From NCBI GenBank assembly GCA_947499125.1, contig CANMMP010000002.1, forward strand, positions 372,001 to 436,000: 64,000 nt of DNA. Reading direction: 5' to 3'. The position numbers were made by a program, and so were the translations under genes. This document shows, piece after piece, positions 48,041 through 56,582 of the stretch. Position 1 is the stretch's first letter. Each line of letters opens with the position of its first letter. The notes under the pieces were generated by a model. The model ran no database searches. It saw only the letters and a list, made by a program, of their open reading frames with translations, and was not told the origin of the DNA. This DNA comes from an uncultured Pontibacter sp. (GTDB lineage Bacteria; Bacteroidota; Bacteroidia; Cytophagales; Hymenobacteraceae).

Positions 48041-49417
48041 ATGGCACAAGCAACTAACCCTGTACAACTCCAGTTTTTAGGAGGCGCAGGCACTGTAACA
48101 GGCTCAAAGATCTTACTTAAAACAGCTAAATACCAGGTACTGATAGATTGCGGTTTGTTCCAGGGGCTGAAAGAGTTGCGCCTGTTGAACTGGAAAAAAT
48201 TACCGATAGAGGTTGAAATGCTGGATGCTATAATTTTAACGCACGGACACCTGGACCACTGCGGCTACCTTCCTGTTCTGGTACGGGACGGATACGATGG
48301 ACCCATTTATGCCACACCGCCCACCCGCGATATTACAGAGATCATACTCAGGGACAGTGCCCGAATACAGGAAGAGGATGCCGCTCAGGCAAATAAAGGA
48401 GGCTACTCCAAGCACCATCCTGCTGTAGCCTTATATACCGAAGAAGATGTTGAGTACACGATGCCTCTTTTTAAAACTGTAACCGACGGGAAATGGGTAA
48501 AAATCAACGAGGATATCGCGTTTCGCTTTGGTAAAAACGGACATATACTCGGCTCAGCCATTATAGAGCTACACTGCGAAGGCAGGAAGATCATTTTTTC
48601 CGGTGACCTGGGTAGAAGAAACCCGCTTATTCTGGAACCGCCGGTGCGCTTAAAAGAGGCCGATTATATTGTGCTGGAATCAACTTACGGAGATAGGCTG
48701 CATAGTACCATATCTCCATACCAGGAGGTAGCCCAGGTTGTGAATGAAACTTATAAAAAAGGAGGGGTGCTTATTATACCAAGCTTCGCAGTAGAACGAA
48801 CCCAGGAGCTTTTACTTATCCTTAATACCCTGCGTGCAGATAGAAGTATTCCGTCTTTGCCAATTTACCTGGATACTCCGATGGGGATTGACGTGAGCGA
48901 GTTATACCTGAAATACCGTGACTGGCATAGCTTAACAGACAACGAGTGTAACAGCATGATGCATGAAGTACATTTGGTGAGGAAGTTTGAACATACGCTA
49001 CATGTACTCGATAACAAAGGCCCTAAAATTGTAATTGCCGGAAGCGGCATGGTAACCGGAGGACGTGTACTGTATTACCTCGAGCAACTGCTGGATAAAA
49101 GACAGAACACCATCTTATTGGTCGGGTACCAGGCGCCGGGCACCCGTGGCAACCTGCTGCGTGGCGGGTCCGGCGATATTAAGATTCATGGTAGATACTA
49201 TCAGGTACAGGCCGAGGTAAGGCATATTGGCTCGCTTTCTGCCCATGGCGACCAGGCAGATCTTCTGTGGTGGTTAAGCACTTTAAAAACTGCTCCACAC
49301 CAGGTATTCCTTAACCATGGCGAAGCACAGGCCAGCGAAGCCCTGCGATTAAAAATAAACGACACCTTACAATGGCCGGTAACTATAGCTGAAATGGGTA
49401 AAACCTATGAGTTATAG
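48041..49417 (+). CDS. Beta-CASP metallo-beta-lactamase RNase
   Basis: 458 residues. The metal site is HGHLDH (68-73), with IIFSGDLGRRNP as the next ligand motif, the beta-CASP insert SFAVERTQELLLILNTL, IAGSGMVTGGRVLYYLEQLL and the C-terminal SLSAHGDQADLLWWL. Proteins of this kind process or degrade RNA (CPSF73/YSH1 relatives). It is divergent from the ATP-cone nuclease gene across 293 nt. The same partners recur together in other bacteria as I recall, which supports a common module. No KH domains are fused at the N-terminus. Confidence 0.92.
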   Translation: MAQATNPVQLQFLGGAGTVTGSKILLKTAKYQVLIDCGLFQGLKELRLLNWKKLPIEVEMLDAIILTHGHLDHCGYLPVLVRDGYDGPIYATPPTRDITEIILRDSARIQEEDAAQANKGGYSKHHPAVALYTEEDVEYTMPLFKTVTDGKWVKINEDIAFRFGKNGHILGSAIIELHCEGRKIIFSGDLGRRNPLILEPPVRLKEADYIVLESTYGDRLHSTISPYQEVAQVVNETYKKGGVLIIPSFAVERTQELLLILNTLRADRSIPSLPIYLDTPMGIDVSELYLKYRDWHSLTDNECNSMMHEVHLVRKFEHTLHVLDNKGPKIVIAGSGMVTGGRVLYYLEQLLDKRQNTILLVGYQAPGTRGNLLRGGSGDIKIHGRYYQVQAEVRHIGSLSAHGDQADLLWWLSTLKTAPHQVFLNHGEAQASEALRLKINDTLQWPVTIAEMGKTYEL

Positions 49418-49495
49418 TGAGTAGCTTTTCAGGAATAACTATAGCTTACAGTTAGGTATCTATACTTTGCTTCAGGGTGTTTTCCAAAGCTATAC

Positions 49496-50065
49496 TTACA
49501 AAAACTCAACTCTGATCTGTACCCGCTCTGCCAGCAGGTCCGTTGCTGGTATTACCTTTATGTTTTCTTCTTCCTGGAAGTATTTTGCAAGCCCTTTAAT
49601 AATGCCGATAGCGAAGCCGGCCATTCTGCGTTTAGAGTAGTAATCTAAGATCAAAATATTCTTCCCGACCTTGGTGACATGTAGCAGCGGCGGATTGGTC
49701 ATGGCGTTCTCATTCCTGATTCCTCCGTGCATGTGAGAGCCAATGTATTGCAGCATATCATACGTCTTCCAGTCGGGGTTAATGAACCGCTTGAACACCA
49801 GTAGCAGGTCAGGCACCAGGAAGTAGCCAAACCTTTCCTGAAAATCAGAATAAGGAACCTCTTCAATTTGTGCACCCTCAGCCATAATGGTGATGAGCTC
49901 CGAAATCGGGTAAACCTCATTCATTTGGTAGGGGATTTCTATCCGGTTCAACCCTTCATTTTGCAATATCCTCAACCAGGTACTATAGTCGTGCTTGTTC
50001 TCGATGTAACGTTTCAGAAAAATGAAAATGGACCCGTGCATGGTGTCCGTAAATAGTCCCTGCAT
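49496..50065 (-). CDS. H-NOX (haem NO/O2-binding) domain protein
   Basis: 189 residues, one H-NOX domain. The N-terminus MHGSIFIFLKRYIENKHD (from Met9, a likely alternative start at 50041) matches the family opening. The middle block FGYFLVPDLLLVFKRFINPDW and MLQYIGSHMHGGIR hold the candidate proximal haem ligand His111 or His113. The porphyrin-binding signature YxSxR is Tyr142, Ser144 and Arg146. H-NOX proteins sense nitric oxide or oxygen. The gene is divergent from a PAS histidine kinase, the usual kind of partner, across 419 nt. Confidence 0.88.
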   Translation of the reverse strand: MQGLFTDTMHGSIFIFLKRYIENKHDYSTWLRILQNEGLNRIEIPYQMNEVYPISELITIMAEGAQIEEVPYSDFQERFGYFLVPDLLLVFKRFINPDWKTYDMLQYIGSHMHGGIRNENAMTNPPLLHVTKVGKNILILDYYSKRRMAGFAIGIIKGLAKYFQEEENIKVIPATDLLAERVQIRVEFL

Positions 50066-50484
50066 TGACAGAAGAAGTTAATTGGGTAAGCTATATAAAC
50101 AGCTACAATTTACGGAAGGTTGCCTGATTCGCACTTATCAGGGCGCTTTTTTATTCATCTGAAATTGACTCCTTATAACAACTTTTTTAACAGGCAGACC
50201 TATAGGCGGGCGCTAACAATTGAAATGAAGTAAAACAATTACAGGCTATTGGGGTACTGTAACTAAGACCAGTAAGTAATTGAAAAGGATCTATAGTTGG
50301 CTGTTTTAAATATGATCACCTAAAAACAGGCCTTAGAGTATAGGGAGCCTATAAAGTATAAAAACTAACCAGGGTAATTTATACTATATAAAGCTGATTA
50401 TGATTACGACAGGTGGTTGTATAGGGAAAAGCCTTAGCTATTGGAGTGCCTTAAAATAATATTATTTGCAGTGAGCCTTAACTA
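50066..50484. other. Divergent promoter region between H-NOX and kinase genes
   Basis: About 419 nt without a gene. It must hold promoters for both the sensor and the kinase. I see no inverted repeat or consensus box that I can defend. Confidence 0.45.
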
Positions 50485-51561
50485 ATGGGAGAGCCGTCTA
50501 AAAATACAGGCAAATTGAAAAAGGTTATCGAGTTGAATGATGAACTTGAGAACTATTTCAATAACACGATCATACCGCAGCTATTTGTGGATGCAGATAT
50601 GATCCTGCGCAAGTTTACGCCTGCTGCCATGAAGCATTTTAAGCTTTCACCTGATGATATAGGCAGGCACATAGACGATGTAAAAAACAACATCCGTTTC
50701 CCGACCATTATAGAGAACATTACAGAGGTAATTGAGAGCAGCAAGGATATAGAGAAGGAGATACAGACTACTGATAAAAGGTGGTACCAGATGAACATCC
50801 TGCCTTACATTATAAAAAAGGAGAACAGAACAAACGGTGTCATCATTACCTTCATCGATATTAACGACCGCATCCAGATACTAAGAGGGTACGAAAAGCT
50901 TAACAGGAACTACGAAAACATCATCCACTCCATTTCGCATGATATAAAAGGGCCGCTTTCCAATATCGAAGGCCTGATCGGGGTACTGAAGGAAACACTC
51001 GAGCACAAAGAAGACCACAATCAGATCATAAAAATGCTGACCGAGTCGGTAGATAACCTGCGCAAGACAGTGGAGGAACTCGCTGATATTGACCATAACA
51101 CCGATTTTTCCAAAGATGCTGAGCGTGTAAACTTCGAAAACGTGATCGAGGATGCTAAGCTTGCCCTCCGTGATAAGATTGAAGAGACAAAAGCCAGGAT
51201 CACAACCCAGATCGATGAAGTAGAGGTCAGCTTTTCGCGTAAGAACGTGAGGAGCATAGTCTACAACCTGCTGTCAAATGCCCTGAAGTATAAAAAGCCT
51301 GATACTAAACCCGAGATCACTATAAAAACAGGAAAAGCAGGAGAATATATCCTGCTTACTGTAAGCGACAATGGCCTGGGTATAGCAGCAGATAAGCTGG
51401 ACTCAGTGTTTAACCGTTATACCAGGCTGCATGACGACATAGAAGGTACCGGTGTTGGCCTGTTCATCGTTAAAAGTATGATAGAATACATGGGTGGCAA
51501 AATAAAAGCAGACAGCAAAGAGGGTGAAGGATCAACCTTTAAAGTATACTTTAAATCGTAG
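50485..51561 (+). CDS. PAS-domain soluble histidine kinase
   Basis: 358 residues with no membrane helix. Residues about 20-135 form a PAS domain of the CheB/CheR-linked type (NNTIIPQLFVDADMILRKFT, ending ITFIDINDR). The phospho-acceptor is His152 in HSISHDIKGPLSNIEGL. The ATPase domain has the N box NVRSIVYNLLSNALKYK, DNGLGIAADKL and GTGVGLFIVKSM. Being soluble, it can interact with the cytoplasmic H-NOX protein encoded next to it. No response regulator gene is adjacent. Confidence 0.92.
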   Translation: MGEPSKNTGKLKKVIELNDELENYFNNTIIPQLFVDADMILRKFTPAAMKHFKLSPDDIGRHIDDVKNNIRFPTIIENITEVIESSKDIEKEIQTTDKRWYQMNILPYIIKKENRTNGVIITFIDINDRIQILRGYEKLNRNYENIIHSISHDIKGPLSNIEGLIGVLKETLEHKEDHNQIIKMLTESVDNLRKTVEELADIDHNTDFSKDAERVNFENVIEDAKLALRDKIEETKARITTQIDEVEVSFSRKNVRSIVYNLLSNALKYKKPDTKPEITIKTGKAGEYILLTVSDNGLGIAADKLDSVFNRYTRLHDDIEGTGVGLFIVKSMIEYMGGKIKADSKEGEGSTFKVYFKS

Positions 51562-51577
51562 CGCTAAGCTATACTTG

Positions 51578-51805
51578 TTAGTACTGGAATAACACATTCG
51601 TGCCGTTTCGTATCCACTTCTCAAAAAATACATTATCATTAAATTCGCCGGCCAGCAGTACAGAATCACTTTCTGTTACGAGTGTGCGTGTACTCATAAA
51701 ATCGGGTAATACATTCTGGTTGTTAGGTACCCAGTCCTGTCCTTTTTTAAGAGCGATACAAATATATTCATGCGTTATTGTGTCAACTAAGTATTTTCTG
51801 TTCAT
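51578..51805 (-). CDS. Small unknown protein
   Basis: 75 residues, convergent with the kinase gene and on the same strand as the cold-shock gene upstream. No family recognised. Composition is ordinary (MNRKYLVDTITHEYICIALK), with a probable beta-rich core. Short spacing to neighbours and coding-like composition suggest a real gene. Confidence 0.5.
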   Translation of the reverse strand: MNRKYLVDTITHEYICIALKKGQDWVPNNQNVLPDFMSTRTLVTESDSVLLAGEFNDNVFFEKWIRNGTNVLFQY

Positions 51806-51871
51806 CTGTAGTGTATGTTGGTTATAAGTAGTAATAGGTTGTTAAGTCAAGAATAGCCTTAACGGCAATAA

Positions 51872-51898
51872 AAAAGCCTTACCGAGGGTAAGGCTTTT
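51872..51898 (-). terminator. Terminator of the cold-shock gene
   Basis: A perfect 12-bp stem AAAAGCCTTACC with its complement, loop GAG, located 20 nt past the csp stop. On the minus strand it runs into TTTTTTATTG. Confidence 0.9.
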
Positions 51899-51917
51899 CG
51901 CAATCTATAGTTTAAAA

Positions 51918-52109
51918 CTAAGCGCGTTTTACATTCACCGCGTTCAGTCCTTTACGTCCTTCCTGCAGGTCGAAGCTTACTTCGTCGTTCTCTCTGATCT
52001 CATCAATAAGGCCTGAGGCATGCACGAAGTATTCCTGATCTGAATTTGCTTCTTTAATAAACCCGAACCCTTTCAGGTCATTGAAGAATTTTACTGTTCC
52101 GTTATTCAT
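51918..52109 (-). CDS. CspA-type cold-shock protein
   Basis: 63 residues. RNP1 is KGFGFI (residues 13-18) and RNP2 is YFVHAS, both complete. It binds single-stranded RNA or DNA and melts RNA structure at low temperature. The upstream region is long, as expected for the leader of a cold-shock gene. It lies downstream of the ice-binding/OmpA operon but is separated by that operon's terminator. Confidence 0.96.
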   Translation of the reverse strand: MNNGTVKFFNDLKGFGFIKEANSDQEYFVHASGLIDEIRENDEVSFDLQEGRKGLNAVNVKRA

Positions 52110-52526
52110 ATTTTGTTTTTTATTATATACCTACTACATATTCGCAGGCATATACGTTCATTATTTTTTACAATATACAATAAATAAATTACAAATCTGC
52201 ATTATGGTATCAGTTTAAAGCTTTATTTATGAGAGTGTAGAAGGATACGCCTATACTGACTATAGCATATTAAATGATGCCCAACAATAAGAGTTGCGCT
52301 TTTGCTGTGTGTTTTCACCAGCATGTATAAAAAGCCATTACATGGAATTGTTAGTGAAAACACAAACAATGGTTCGTTTTCTATGCCAGAATCTATAAAC
52401 TCTAAACAAGTTCTACATTTAGCTTATTATGCTGATGCCATACAATAGAGAGTGCAATGATTTTAAAAGCAAAAAGCTACCCGATACAAATCAGGCAGCT
52501 TCTTAACTCATGCAATAAAGGAATGT
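52110..52526. other. Long upstream region of the cold-shock gene
   Basis: About 417 nt, mostly AT-rich. It contains the OmpA operon terminator at 52474-52501; the rest is upstream region and possible leader of the cold-shock gene. No riboswitch-like fold is evident by eye. Confidence 0.5.
52470..52501 (-). terminator. Terminator of the ice-binding/OmpA operon
   Basis: On the minus strand AAGCTGCCTGAT pairs with ATCGGGTAGCTT around TTGT, 12 bp with two G-U pairs, and is followed by TTTTTGC. It lies 26 nt past the OmpA stop codon. The G-U pairs form only in minus-strand RNA, which fixes the direction. Confidence 0.85.
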
Positions 52527-54536
52527 TTATTTTCCCGGGATGATATCAATTATAACGGTTCTGTTATAAAAGCGCTCTTCCGGGTATTTGTTATTGAATG
52601 GTGCCAGTGTCTGGTCTTCTCCAAATCCGTGCACTTCAAAGGTCACATCTTTTCTGCCAGCTTTTGCGAGGCTGTTCTCAATGATCCTTTTCACATCATT
52701 TGCTCTCGCCAACGAAAGGTTTTTATTGCCAGCTTCGTCACCGATAATGTCAGTATAACCGTGTATGATCACCTTGCCACCTTGTGGTATCTTAGGCGTT
52801 ACAATTTCGGTCAGGTATTTCTCGTAAGTGGTTATCGCTTTCGAGTCGTTGAACTCATATAATACACTATAAAGCTGGCCTTCTTCGTCTTTTGCCGGAG
52901 TCCAGAGTACCATGTTCACAGTAGCTTCTTTCTTCTCGATGTTTCCATCTTCTTTTGTGCCTAGCATCGTTACCAGGTAGGTGCCCTTAGGGCGTGTACC
53001 TAAGATAGACTTGCCCGGTATACTTACCGTTTCCTGCATGTATGGTCCGAAGTTCTGAACTATACCTTTGTCGTCTGTTATGTTCATCGACCACGAAGTA
53101 TAAGCCTTATCAGAACCAGCTGAAGTAAACGTTACATAACTATCAAGCGGTGCTTCCTGTATGGCTGAGATCACTACTGGTTTCAAGGCAGCTTCAGGGC
53201 CACTCTGGAATTCCATTAACAGCGCCGGTGCGTTACTTTCGATAGACACACGACGGTCACCTTCACGCAGCAGTTCCAATTCTTTGGTACCACCTGGTTG
53301 TTCAGATGGCAACTTAGGTTTGTTACGACCTTCAATAGCGATGCGCGAAGCGTTTATACCAAACGTGTTCACCAGGTAGCTTTTTATAGTTTCAGCAAGT
53401 ATTTTACCTTCCTGCGGACCATTTTCAGATGAACCAACCAGTGTTATAGTTGCCGTTGGGTTTTTGCCCAAACGGTCACCTAAAATGTTCAGTACATTAT
53501 AGTATACCGTCATTTCACGGTGCGAGCGGCCAGCTAATGTTTTAGGAGTAAACACCTCCAACTGATCTTCTTTAAAGTCCTTTACCTGGTCTTTCTCAAG
53601 CAGCACATAACGATTCGGAATGGCTGTAGAACCCTGGTTAAAGAACACATAATTACGTAACGGGAAGGTCTCTCTTACCCTGCGGTCGGCTGTAATGTTG
53701 GTAGGCGAGTTAACCGAGAAAGCTACATCGTTGGTAACTATAGTTGCGTTCTCTTTTCCGCGTCCGAATTTTATAGCGGCACCAATTCGTAACGTGTTTA
53801 CCGTCATAGTTTCGATGCTGCGCGGCGACTGGCCAAAGTATGGCTGGTACGTTACGAATGGAGAAAGTATAACCTGTGTACGGTTGTTCTGCGAGTTAAG
53901 CGGAATGTCGTAACCGGCACCCACCTGCATCGAAAGAAGCCTTTCCTTTACATCGCTCAGGTCGCCGTTTACATCAGGAGTTTTTTCCTGGTCCGGGTAG
54001 GCTGGGTTAACGCCTTGCTCGTAAGTAAATTCTTTCTTCACATTAAAGGCCAGTCTTGGCCCACCCATTAAATAAAACCCTGAGGCTTTAAAAGGGGCAA
54101 AGCGCAAGCTAGGTTCTACCGTAATGTAGCTTAACTTGGTGTTAAGGTCTGCAGGGCAGTCGCAGGCTGTAGTTTGCTGTTCAAAAGTGCTTCTGCGGCT
54201 ATCGTAACCTGTTTGCAGCATCAATCCCCATCTCGATTCCGGACGACGATACTCTATAAGTGGCGCTGCAAAAAGACCAACTCCGTTACCTTCATGAAAA
54301 GTTACCGGCGGCGTAAGCTGTGAGTTCAGTTTATGAGTTGATCCGTTGTAGAAGTTGAAGTTTGCACCTGCTGCTGCACCAAACCACCACGATGGTTTAG
54401 TAAACGGAGCATCCTGGGCCTGGGCCGGAGCCTGTATTCCTGTAAAGATAATAGTGCTAAGTACAACAGTTTTGAGCGCAAGCTTAGAGGCAGACCACGC
54501 TTGGCGCGATCCGGTATTGTTATTTTTGATTGTCAT
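52527..54536 (-). CDS. Large OmpA-family outer membrane protein
   Basis: 669 residues with a signal peptide ending near PAQAQ. The N-terminal part (about 45-270) is an outer-membrane barrel-like region (WFGAAAGANFNFYNGSTHK). A central unassigned region includes a first OmpA-like segment (ITLVGSSENGPQEGKILAET). The C-terminal OmpA domain follows (GGKVIIHGYTDIIGDEAGNK, ending NRTVIIDIIPGK). It starts 11 nt after the ice-binding-type gene, so the two form one operon. A role in anchoring the partner to the cell wall is inference. Confidence 0.88.
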   Translation of the reverse strand: MTIKNNNTGSRQAWSASKLALKTVVLSTIIFTGIQAPAQAQDAPFTKPSWWFGAAAGANFNFYNGSTHKLNSQLTPPVTFHEGNGVGLFAAPLIEYRRPESRWGLMLQTGYDSRRSTFEQQTTACDCPADLNTKLSYITVEPSLRFAPFKASGFYLMGGPRLAFNVKKEFTYEQGVNPAYPDQEKTPDVNGDLSDVKERLLSMQVGAGYDIPLNSQNNRTQVILSPFVTYQPYFGQSPRSIETMTVNTLRIGAAIKFGRGKENATIVTNDVAFSVNSPTNITADRRVRETFPLRNYVFFNQGSTAIPNRYVLLEKDQVKDFKEDQLEVFTPKTLAGRSHREMTVYYNVLNILGDRLGKNPTATITLVGSSENGPQEGKILAETIKSYLVNTFGINASRIAIEGRNKPKLPSEQPGGTKELELLREGDRRVSIESNAPALLMEFQSGPEAALKPVVISAIQEAPLDSYVTFTSAGSDKAYTSWSMNITDDKGIVQNFGPYMQETVSIPGKSILGTRPKGTYLVTMLGTKEDGNIEKKEATVNMVLWTPAKDEEGQLYSVLYEFNDSKAITTYEKYLTEIVTPKIPQGGKVIIHGYTDIIGDEAGNKNLSLARANDVKRIIENSLAKAGRKDVTFEVHGFGEDQTLAPFNNKYPEERFYNRTVIIDIIPGK

Positions 54537-54547
54537 GTTTGTGTTGA

Positions 54548-55954
54548 TTAAGGCTTCTCGATGATGTTTGTGTTGGTCATTACTACCGAGCCATTTCTGG
54601 CAAGCATTCTACCTACGGCTGTTGCTCCTGAGTTCATGGTGATAGAGGTCAGGGCAAGTACATTTCCTTTAAAGGAAGTACCGTCGCCGATAGTGGCTGA
54701 GCTACCTGTTTGCCAGAAGATATTTTTAGCCTGTGCGCCGCCTGTAAGTATAATGTTACCGCCTGCGCCACCAACTGTGGTGAAGTCTGAAGCTATCTGG
54801 AAGATCCATACTGCATTCGGGTCGCCTTGTGCATCCAGTGTTAAATCACCGGCCTGTACCAGTAAAGTTGAAGTTGATTTGTAGATACCCGGAGCAAGTG
54901 TTTTTCCACCCTGGTCGCCGGCTACGGTAGCTGGTGCCGGAGAAGATGCGCCTTCAGCAAAAAGATACGCTTCTAACAAATCTTGTTTAGCCTGTAATAA
55001 CATGGCTGCAGTTCCCGGAGGTGCAATATCATCAGATGCGTAAATGGCGCCATTCACAACTATAGCCGGAGGAAAACCGGTTACCGAAGAGCGAACACCT
55101 GGTGTTATACCTACATCTAAGTTTCTGATCTCACTGAAGCCTGCATTGTTACTTATGCCTACTCCTGCAAAGATGCCGAAACGAGCAACCGATTTAAGAT
55201 CGACTCCCATTGCTGGCGTGCCGGGTTGCGTATTATCGGTTCCTGTTATAAAGCTCCACTCATAGTTACTGGCTAAAGGTGCATTGTTTGTGCTCTTAGC
55301 GTCAGTTGTTATAGTAGCAGTATAGGTTGTGTTAGCAGCCAGGTTGTTGGCAGGTGTAAATTTAGCTGTAGTACCAGTATATGTTACGGTGCCGGCTATA
55401 GTTGTTGTACCTGTTTTTAAAGTAAACGAAGTTCCTGTTATCGTTAAAGGATTCATTCCTTCGCTGAAACCAGCACTGATCACTTTATTAAGAGGTACAC
55501 CAGTAGAAAGATTTACCGGGTTAGTTAATACAACTTCCGGGGTTGTAGCTGCAAGGGTTGTAAAGGTCCATACATAATCTGTCTGGAGGTTATTGCCCAA
55601 TACATCTTTAACTGATCTATTAACTCTGCCTGTATAAGTAGTAGCATAAGTAAGTTCGTTTTCTGGTACAAAGGTTAGTGTGTTGGTCTCATTATCGTAC
55701 GATATGGCGCCTGTTACTTTTTCCGAGCCTGTTAAGGAGAAGGATGACTGGGTGATGGTCTCAGGGTTCATTTCCTCATTAAAGGTAACTGTAACTTGAG
55801 AGGAGAGAGGAACCAGGGTGGCTCCGTCTTCAGGAGTGGTACTTAAAACTACGGGGCAAACCCCAAAATCTTCTATGAATGTATCTTCTTTACATCCGGC
55901 AATTACAACAACCGATGCGAACGCAAGGGTAGTCACTAGTTTTCTTAAAATCAA
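54548..55954 (-). CDS. Ice-binding-family (DUF3494) lipoprotein with Ig-like domains
   Basis: 468 residues. The lipobox cysteine lies in VVIAGCKEDTF. Two Big_5/SbsA-type Ig-like domains follow (about 33-135 and 138-240, with VTVTFNEEMNPETI and ISAGFSEGMNPLTI). The C-terminal part (about 255-465) is the DUF3494 beta-helix (FGIFAGVGISNNAGFSEIRN, WIFQIASDFTTVGGAGGNI, QAKNIFWQTGSSATIGDGTS). DUF3494 proteins bind ice in cold-adapted microbes; many others act as adhesins. It heads the operon with the OmpA gene and is preceded by copy 1 of a repeated regulatory element. Confidence 0.92.
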   Translation of the reverse strand: MILRKLVTTLAFASVVVIAGCKEDTFIEDFGVCPVVLSTTPEDGATLVPLSSQVTVTFNEEMNPETITQSSFSLTGSEKVTGAISYDNETNTLTFVPENELTYATTYTGRVNRSVKDVLGNNLQTDYVWTFTTLAATTPEVVLTNPVNLSTGVPLNKVISAGFSEGMNPLTITGTSFTLKTGTTTIAGTVTYTGTTAKFTPANNLAANTTYTATITTDAKSTNNAPLASNYEWSFITGTDNTQPGTPAMGVDLKSVARFGIFAGVGISNNAGFSEIRNLDVGITPGVRSSVTGFPPAIVVNGAIYASDDIAPPGTAAMLLQAKQDLLEAYLFAEGASSPAPATVAGDQGGKTLAPGIYKSTSTLLVQAGDLTLDAQGDPNAVWIFQIASDFTTVGGAGGNIILTGGAQAKNIFWQTGSSATIGDGTSFKGNVLALTSITMNSGATAVGRMLARNGSVVMTNTNIIEKP

Positions 55955-55970
55955 TCTGTGTTATTTAATT

Positions 55971-56099
55971 TTCCGTTACTGGCGGGTGCGTGCATCTTTA
56001 TAAAGCGCAGCAGTATTTGATGTTACAAAGGTGGGGCTATTCAAACTGTAATATGTTACATACTAAAATATGTATGTTACATAAATCACATGTTTTGCG
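55971..56099 (-). promoter_or_regulatory. Repeated regulatory element, copy 1 (ice-binding operon)
   Basis: Read on the minus strand: inverted repeat ACATAC-8 nt-GTATGT (56058-56077), 18 nt, then TAGCCCCACCTTTGT, then 67 nt or so to the start codon at 55954. The 76 nt at 56021-56096 match 60121-60196 at 72 positions. A direct repeat TGTTACATA occurs at 56054 and 56075, 21 nt apart. CACCTTTG resembles a -7 box (TAnnTTTG) with one mismatch. The homology with copy 2 extends into the last 11 nt of an AraC-type gene there, although no such gene is present here. Confidence 0.75.
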
Positions 56100-56231
56100 A
56101 ATTTTTGTAAGCTATAGTTAGATATATGGAATTAAAGAACAGGCCGGAGGATAAGATGAGTTTGATAGAACCAGATGCCTGGGGTATATTTAAAGACCAT
56201 GCTATATGTGAAAATAACACGGCCCTGATTT

Positions 56232-56519
56232 TTAGGCAGTAACATGCATACTCGATATTCCTAACCCGGCCAATACGCGGCTCCTTACATTTAAAGCTCC
56301 TATAATACGGTTAACCGGCGCTGGCTCCATCCTGATAAGTGTAGGTATAGCTATAATGCCAGCTTCTTCTGCCTTATCGGGGTTCTTCTGTATATCTATT
56401 ATTTCAAGCTTATAGTTACCATCTAAATTTTCCTTACAAATCTTAAGTAATGTGTCCACGGCCTCAATAGAGTTAAGACTATGGCCGTTAATAAAGAGCT
56501 GAAATACATGCATGCTCAT
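56232..56519 (-). CDS. kaiB: KaiB-family protein
   Basis: 95 residues. A thioredoxin-like KaiB fold: FQLFINGHSLNSIEAVDTLL, then KLEIIDIQKNPDKAEEAGII, AIPTLIR and the tail RIIGALNVRSRVLAGLGI. In cyanobacteria KaiB binds the phosphorylated KaiC ring. It lies 63 nt downstream of the kaiC gene on the same strand. No KaiA gene is present in the window, as expected outside cyanobacteria. Confidence 0.93.
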   Translation of the reverse strand: MSMHVFQLFINGHSLNSIEAVDTLLKICKENLDGNYKLEIIDIQKNPDKAEEAGIIAIPTLIRMEPAPVNRIIGALNVRSRVLAGLGISSMHVTA

Positions 56520-56582
56520 TGATTAAATTTTGGCTAATAGTGCCGGTTAATTACCGGCTAATAATGGTGTGCTTAATGGTAG

